Positions 6,452 through 7,814 of a stretch of DNA of 7,814 nucleotides are shown here, piece after piece. This DNA comes from Deltaproteobacteria bacterium (GTDB lineage: Bacteria > Desulfobacterota > GWC2-55-46 > DRQE01), in assembly GCA_016219165.1 (NCBI GenBank), contig JACRCB010000035.1, positions 1 to 7,814 of the forward strand. The letters are read 5' to 3'. The first letter of the stretch is position 1; each line of letters starts with the position of its first letter. The notes beneath the pieces were generated by a model. The model was not told where the DNA came from. It did no database searches and worked only from the letters and a program-made list of their open reading frames with translations. Position numbers and translations under genes: made by a program.

Positions 6452-6479
6452 TGTTTCGGTGAGGGGACTCACCGAAACA
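6452..6479. repeat. Strong 12-pair hairpin with a GGGA tetraloop
   Basis: TGTTTCGGTGAG (6452-6463), GGGA, CTCACCGAAACA (6468-6479): twelve perfect pairs. Transcribed on the plus strand, the loop is of GNRA type, which makes a very stable RNA hairpin. There is no T-tract, so it is not a classical terminator. It may be a REP-like repeat, an RNA processing site or a protein-binding palindrome between divergent genes. Confidence 0.75.
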
Positions 6480-6547
6480 TCTGCCCCATTTTCACATTTT
6501 CAACCAGAGGACGGCATCGGGAGAAAGGGAAGTAATCGATTTTGCGG

Positions 6548-6576
6548 TTGCACGAGGAATAATAACGGCATAAAAT
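6548..6576 (+). promoter_or_regulatory. Candidate sigma-70-type promoter for the nucleotidyltransferase gene
   Basis: TTGCAC (6548-6553), 17-base spacer, TAAAAT (6571-6576). The -10 matches five of six consensus bases, the -35 three of six. Transcription would start near 6583, about 60 bases before the ATG. Support is only by pattern. Confidence 0.35.
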
Positions 6577-6641
6577 GGCCGCTGTCCCTACTTCTTTCTT
6601 TACCCATTGATTTTACAAGCCTCTTGTGGGAAAATGCGCTC

Positions 6642-7079
6642 ATGGACAAGTCAAGGGGAATAATCTCGGCAGATGAAATAAAAGAAAGGCTCGCCCCTAT
6701 GTTCGGGGACAAGGGGCTTAATCTTGTCATAGTTTTCGGCTCCGTCGTTACCGGAAAAACGCACAAACGAAGCGATATTGACCTTGCGTTCCTCTTTGAA
6801 AACCGCGTGGATATCTTAGACCTTACAAACAAGGTCATAAGGCTTCTGAAAACCGACAACGTAGACGTAGTAGACCTTGGCCGGGCGTCTCCGCTTTTAA
6901 AATTTTCAGCCGTTAAAAACGGCAAGGTCATTTACGAAAGGGAACAAGGCATTTTCAGCGATTTTTACTCGCTTGCCTTCAGACGCTGCGTTGACACAAA
7001 AAAACTCCGCGACGCTGGGAGCGTTATGATAAGAGACTTCCTTCATTCAAGGGGGCTAAGCCCCCATGAATGGGATTAG
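6642..7079 (+). CDS. MntA-like minimal nucleotidyltransferase (type VII antitoxin family), orphan
   Basis: 145 residues from the ATG at 6642. Family members (MNT domain) add AMP to partner HEPN toxins (HepT) and so neutralise them. The signature GSVVTGKTHKRSDIDLAF (33-50) gives Gly33-Ser34 and the Asp45/Asp47 metal pair; VDVVDL (74-79) supplies the third carboxylate (Asp78), so the active site is complete. The second half (SPLLKFSAVKNGKVIYER, then AFRRCVDTKKLRD) is typical of MntA-type antitoxins. The reading frame stays open upstream, but the DNA there is intergenic hairpin and promoter-like sequence, and family similarity begins near this ATG; the ribosome site (GTGGGA, about 11 bases away) is weak. 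No HepT-like gene is adjacent on either side in the window. The last dozen residues (LHSRGLSPHEWD) are encoded by a palindromic repeat, so the native C-terminus may have been replaced. Confidence 0.85.
   Translation: MDKSRGIISADEIKERLAPMFGDKGLNLVIVFGSVVTGKTHKRSDIDLAFLFENRVDILDLTNKVIRLLKTDNVDVVDLGRASPLLKFSAVKNGKVIYEREQGIFSDFYSLAFRRCVDTKKLRDAGSVMIRDFLHSRGLSPHEWD
7044..7072. repeat. Palindromic repeat forming the 3' end of the nucleotidyltransferase gene
   Basis: CATTCA (7044-7049) pairs with TGAATG (7067-7072) and GGGGGC (7051-7056) with GCCCCC (7060-7065), separated by one A-A mismatch and a TAA loop. Twelve pairs in 29 bases. It lies inside the coding frame and supplies the final residues. 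TTGAATG recurs at 7116-7122. Confidence 0.8.
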
Positions 7080-7147
7080 TAGGGTGGGCTTGCCCCCCCA
7101 AAAAAAACCCGCCTATTGAATGAAACGGTGGGCGAAGCCCACCCTAC
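7079..7147. repeat. Inverted-repeat element downstream of the nucleotidyltransferase gene
   Basis: GTAGGGTGGGCTT (7079-7091) and AAGCCCACCCTAC (7135-7147) are 13-base perfect inverted repeats. The right arm is also a hairpin on its own: GGTGGGC (7127-7133), GAA, GCCCACC (7137-7143). Between the arms is a C7-A8 homopolymer run. It looks like a short palindromic, non-coding mobile-type repeat abutting the stop codon. Its 5' boundary on the minus strand (TCGTAG) is shared with the repeat at 7653-7680. Confidence 0.7.
7100..7132 (-). terminator. Possible terminator for the yjbQ transcript
   Basis: On the minus strand CCCACC (7132-7127) can pair with GGCGGG (7113-7108) with one mismatch, followed by eight T (7107-7100). 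It lies about 75 bases past the YjbQ stop. The stem is short and imperfect and competes with the adjacent GGTGGGC hairpin. Confidence 0.35.
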
Positions 7148-7208
7148 GAGGCTTTTTGCACTTGTATTACCTATCAATTTTTATTTTCTGGAAACCTACA
7201 TCCCCCAT

Positions 7209-7628
7209 TTACTCCCCCACCACCTTCACCAGCACCCTCTTTTTTCTTCTGCCGTCGAACTCGCCGTAGAAGATTTGCTCCCATGTGCCGAAGTCTAACC
7301 GGCCGTTTGTCACGGCTACCACGGCCTCTCTGCCCATGACCTGCCTTTTAAGGTGCGCGTCGGCGTTGTCTTCGCCTGTGTCGTTATGGCGGTATTGCGG
7401 CGTGGGCGCGTGAGGGGCGAGCCTTTCGAGCCACTTTTCAAAATCATCAAGCAAGCCGGATTCGTCGTCGTTTATGAAAACCGACGCGGTTATGTGCATG
7501 GAGTTTACGAGGACGAGGCCCTCTCTTATCCCGCTTTCAATAAGGCACTCCTCGACCTGCGGCGTTATGTTTATAAAACCCATTCTTTGGGGCAGATGAA
7601 AGAACAGCTCTTTGCGAAAGGTCTTCAT
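7209..7628 (-). CDS. yjbQ: YjbQ-family protein (UPF0047, secondary thiamine-phosphate synthase-like)
   Basis: 139 residues, the usual size for this single-domain family. Conserved segments are all present: MHITASVFINDDESGLLDDFEKWLE (44-68, His45), YRHNDTGEDNADAHLKRQVMG (79-99, with His81 and His92), and TNGRLDFGTWEQIFYGEFDG (107-126). The conserved His and acidic residues form the putative metal site. Family members can complement thiamine-phosphate synthase mutants weakly, but the true role is not settled, so the name does not prove thiamine function; no thi genes are near. The ATG at 7628 is preceded by AGGAG at six bases. It stands alone, on the minus strand, with palindromic repeats on both sides. 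Confidence 0.93.
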   Translation of the reverse strand: MKTFRKELFFHLPQRMGFINITPQVEECLIESGIREGLVLVNSMHITASVFINDDESGLLDDFEKWLERLAPHAPTPQYRHNDTGEDNADAHLKRQVMGREAVVAVTNGRLDFGTWEQIFYGEFDGRRKKRVLVKVVGE

Positions 7629-7652
7629 GTTCGGCTCCTGTTTTATACGGAT

Positions 7653-7672
7653 AACAGGGCTGAAGCCCTGTT
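7653..7672. repeat. Palindromic repeat upstream of yjbQ
   Basis: AACAGGGC (7653-7660), TGAA loop, GCCCTGTT (7665-7672): eight perfect pairs. It shares the TGAA loop and CAGGG stem core with the repeat at 1779-1798, so both may belong to one dispersed family. It lies in the yjbQ 5' leader, 25 bases before the ATG. Confidence 0.65.
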
Positions 7673-7708
7673 TCTACGATAATACACAATGAATGACGTC
7701 ATCGTATT

Positions 7709-7765
7709 ATCGTTACCACGCCTGCCCTCGCGTGTCTGAAGCGGGGGCCGGAGCGTGGGAACGAT
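7709..7765. repeat. Imperfect inverted repeat in the right intergenic region
   Basis: ATCGTTACCACGC (7709-7721) and GCGTGGGAACGAT (7753-7765) match as inverted repeats at 12 of 13 positions, around a 31-base GC-rich centre. On the minus strand it begins ATCGTTCCCACGCTCCGG, a form typical of dispersed palindromic repeats in many environmental genomes. No coding signal. Confidence 0.55.
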
Positions 7766-7782
7766 AAACGATAAAACAAAGA

Positions 7783-7814
7783 CTCCCCTCACCCTGCCCT
7801 CTCCCCAAAGGGGA
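7783..7814. repeat. Partial dispersed repeat cut by the right window edge
   Basis: A pyrimidine-rich run (TCCCCTCACCCTGCCC and on) ends in the hairpin TCCCC (7802-7806), AAA, GGGGA (7810-7814). This CCCTCACCCTGCCCTCTCCCC form is a common intergenic palindromic repeat; the remainder lies outside the window. Confidence 0.5.

Larger units (their letters stand above)
6327..6641. other. Divergent intergenic region
   Basis: This region separates the minus-strand membrane protein gene from the plus-strand nucleotidyltransferase gene. It holds two strong hairpins (6426-6441 and 6452-6479) and a candidate plus-strand promoter at 6548-6576. On the minus strand TATGATAAT near 6416-6424 could serve as a -10 element, but no -35 fits. 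I see no coding signal: an upstream extension of the nucleotidyltransferase frame would have to translate through the hairpin. Confidence 0.5.

Noticed and set aside
6607..6635. TTGATT, 17-base spacer, GAAAAT as a promoter for the nucleotidyltransferase gene
   Set aside because: It would place the transcript start at about the ATG, giving a leaderless mRNA, and the -10 is weak; the promoter at 6548-6576 fits better.
6459..6641. Upstream extension of the nucleotidyltransferase frame by 61 codons
   Set aside because: It would start within the 12-pair hairpin, has low-complexity residues without family similarity, and overlaps the candidate promoter; the ATG at 6642 gives normal family length.
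1..7814. CRISPR array, tRNA or rRNA gene, intact insertion sequence
   Set aside because: No regularly spaced direct repeats, no cloverleaf or rRNA signatures and no transposase frame were seen.

Overview
The window is bacterial chromosomal DNA. It is gene-dense with operon-style spacing and moderately GC-rich, except for the AT-richer first 500 bases. The core is a de novo pyrimidine operon read on the minus strand: pyrR, pyrB, pyrC, carA. The genes are nearly contiguous (3-base gap, ATGA overlap, 53-base gap). An order starting with pyrR, together with a PyrR-type attenuator, is classical for Firmicutes and also occurs in several Gram-negative-type lineages. The DUF4845-like gene, the YjbQ gene and the many short dispersed palindromes would suit a Desulfobacterota- or Nitrospirota-like genome, but I cannot fix the taxon from sequence alone.

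Layout from left to right. At 1-502 (minus) is the 5' part of a SIR2-like gene that runs off the left edge. At 511-573 (minus) is a short stretch resembling a decayed copy of the carA 3' end. At 591-1736 is a secreted trypsin-like/TPR protein whose catalytic His appears to be replaced by Arg. At 1808-5753 lies carA-pyrC-pyrB-pyrR, transcribed right to left. At 5811-5925 is the operon leader, with a PyrR-binding hairpin and an intrinsic terminator. At 5940-6326 is a small single-pass membrane protein (DUF4845-like). A divergent intergenic region with strong hairpins follows. At 6642-7079 (plus) is an orphan MntA-like minimal nucleotidyltransferase whose C-terminal tail is encoded by a palindromic repeat. 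At 7079-7147 is a palindromic intergenic element. At 7209-7628 (minus) is a YjbQ-family gene. At 7653-7814 are three more palindromic repeats.

How the parts work together. PyrR senses uridine nucleotides and probably controls its own operon through the leader hairpin and terminator. PyrB and PyrC make and cyclise carbamoyl-aspartate, and CarA supplies ammonia for carbamoyl phosphate. CarB, the obligate partner of CarA, is not in the window; the next gene downstream of carA is the protease-like/TPR gene. The left part looks like accessory DNA placed behind the operon: an AT-rich SIR2-like gene, of a class common in anti-phage defence, sits directly behind what looks like a second, degenerate carA 3' end. 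This is the most interesting region. The orphan MntA-like gene is a second defence or toxin-antitoxin-type component.
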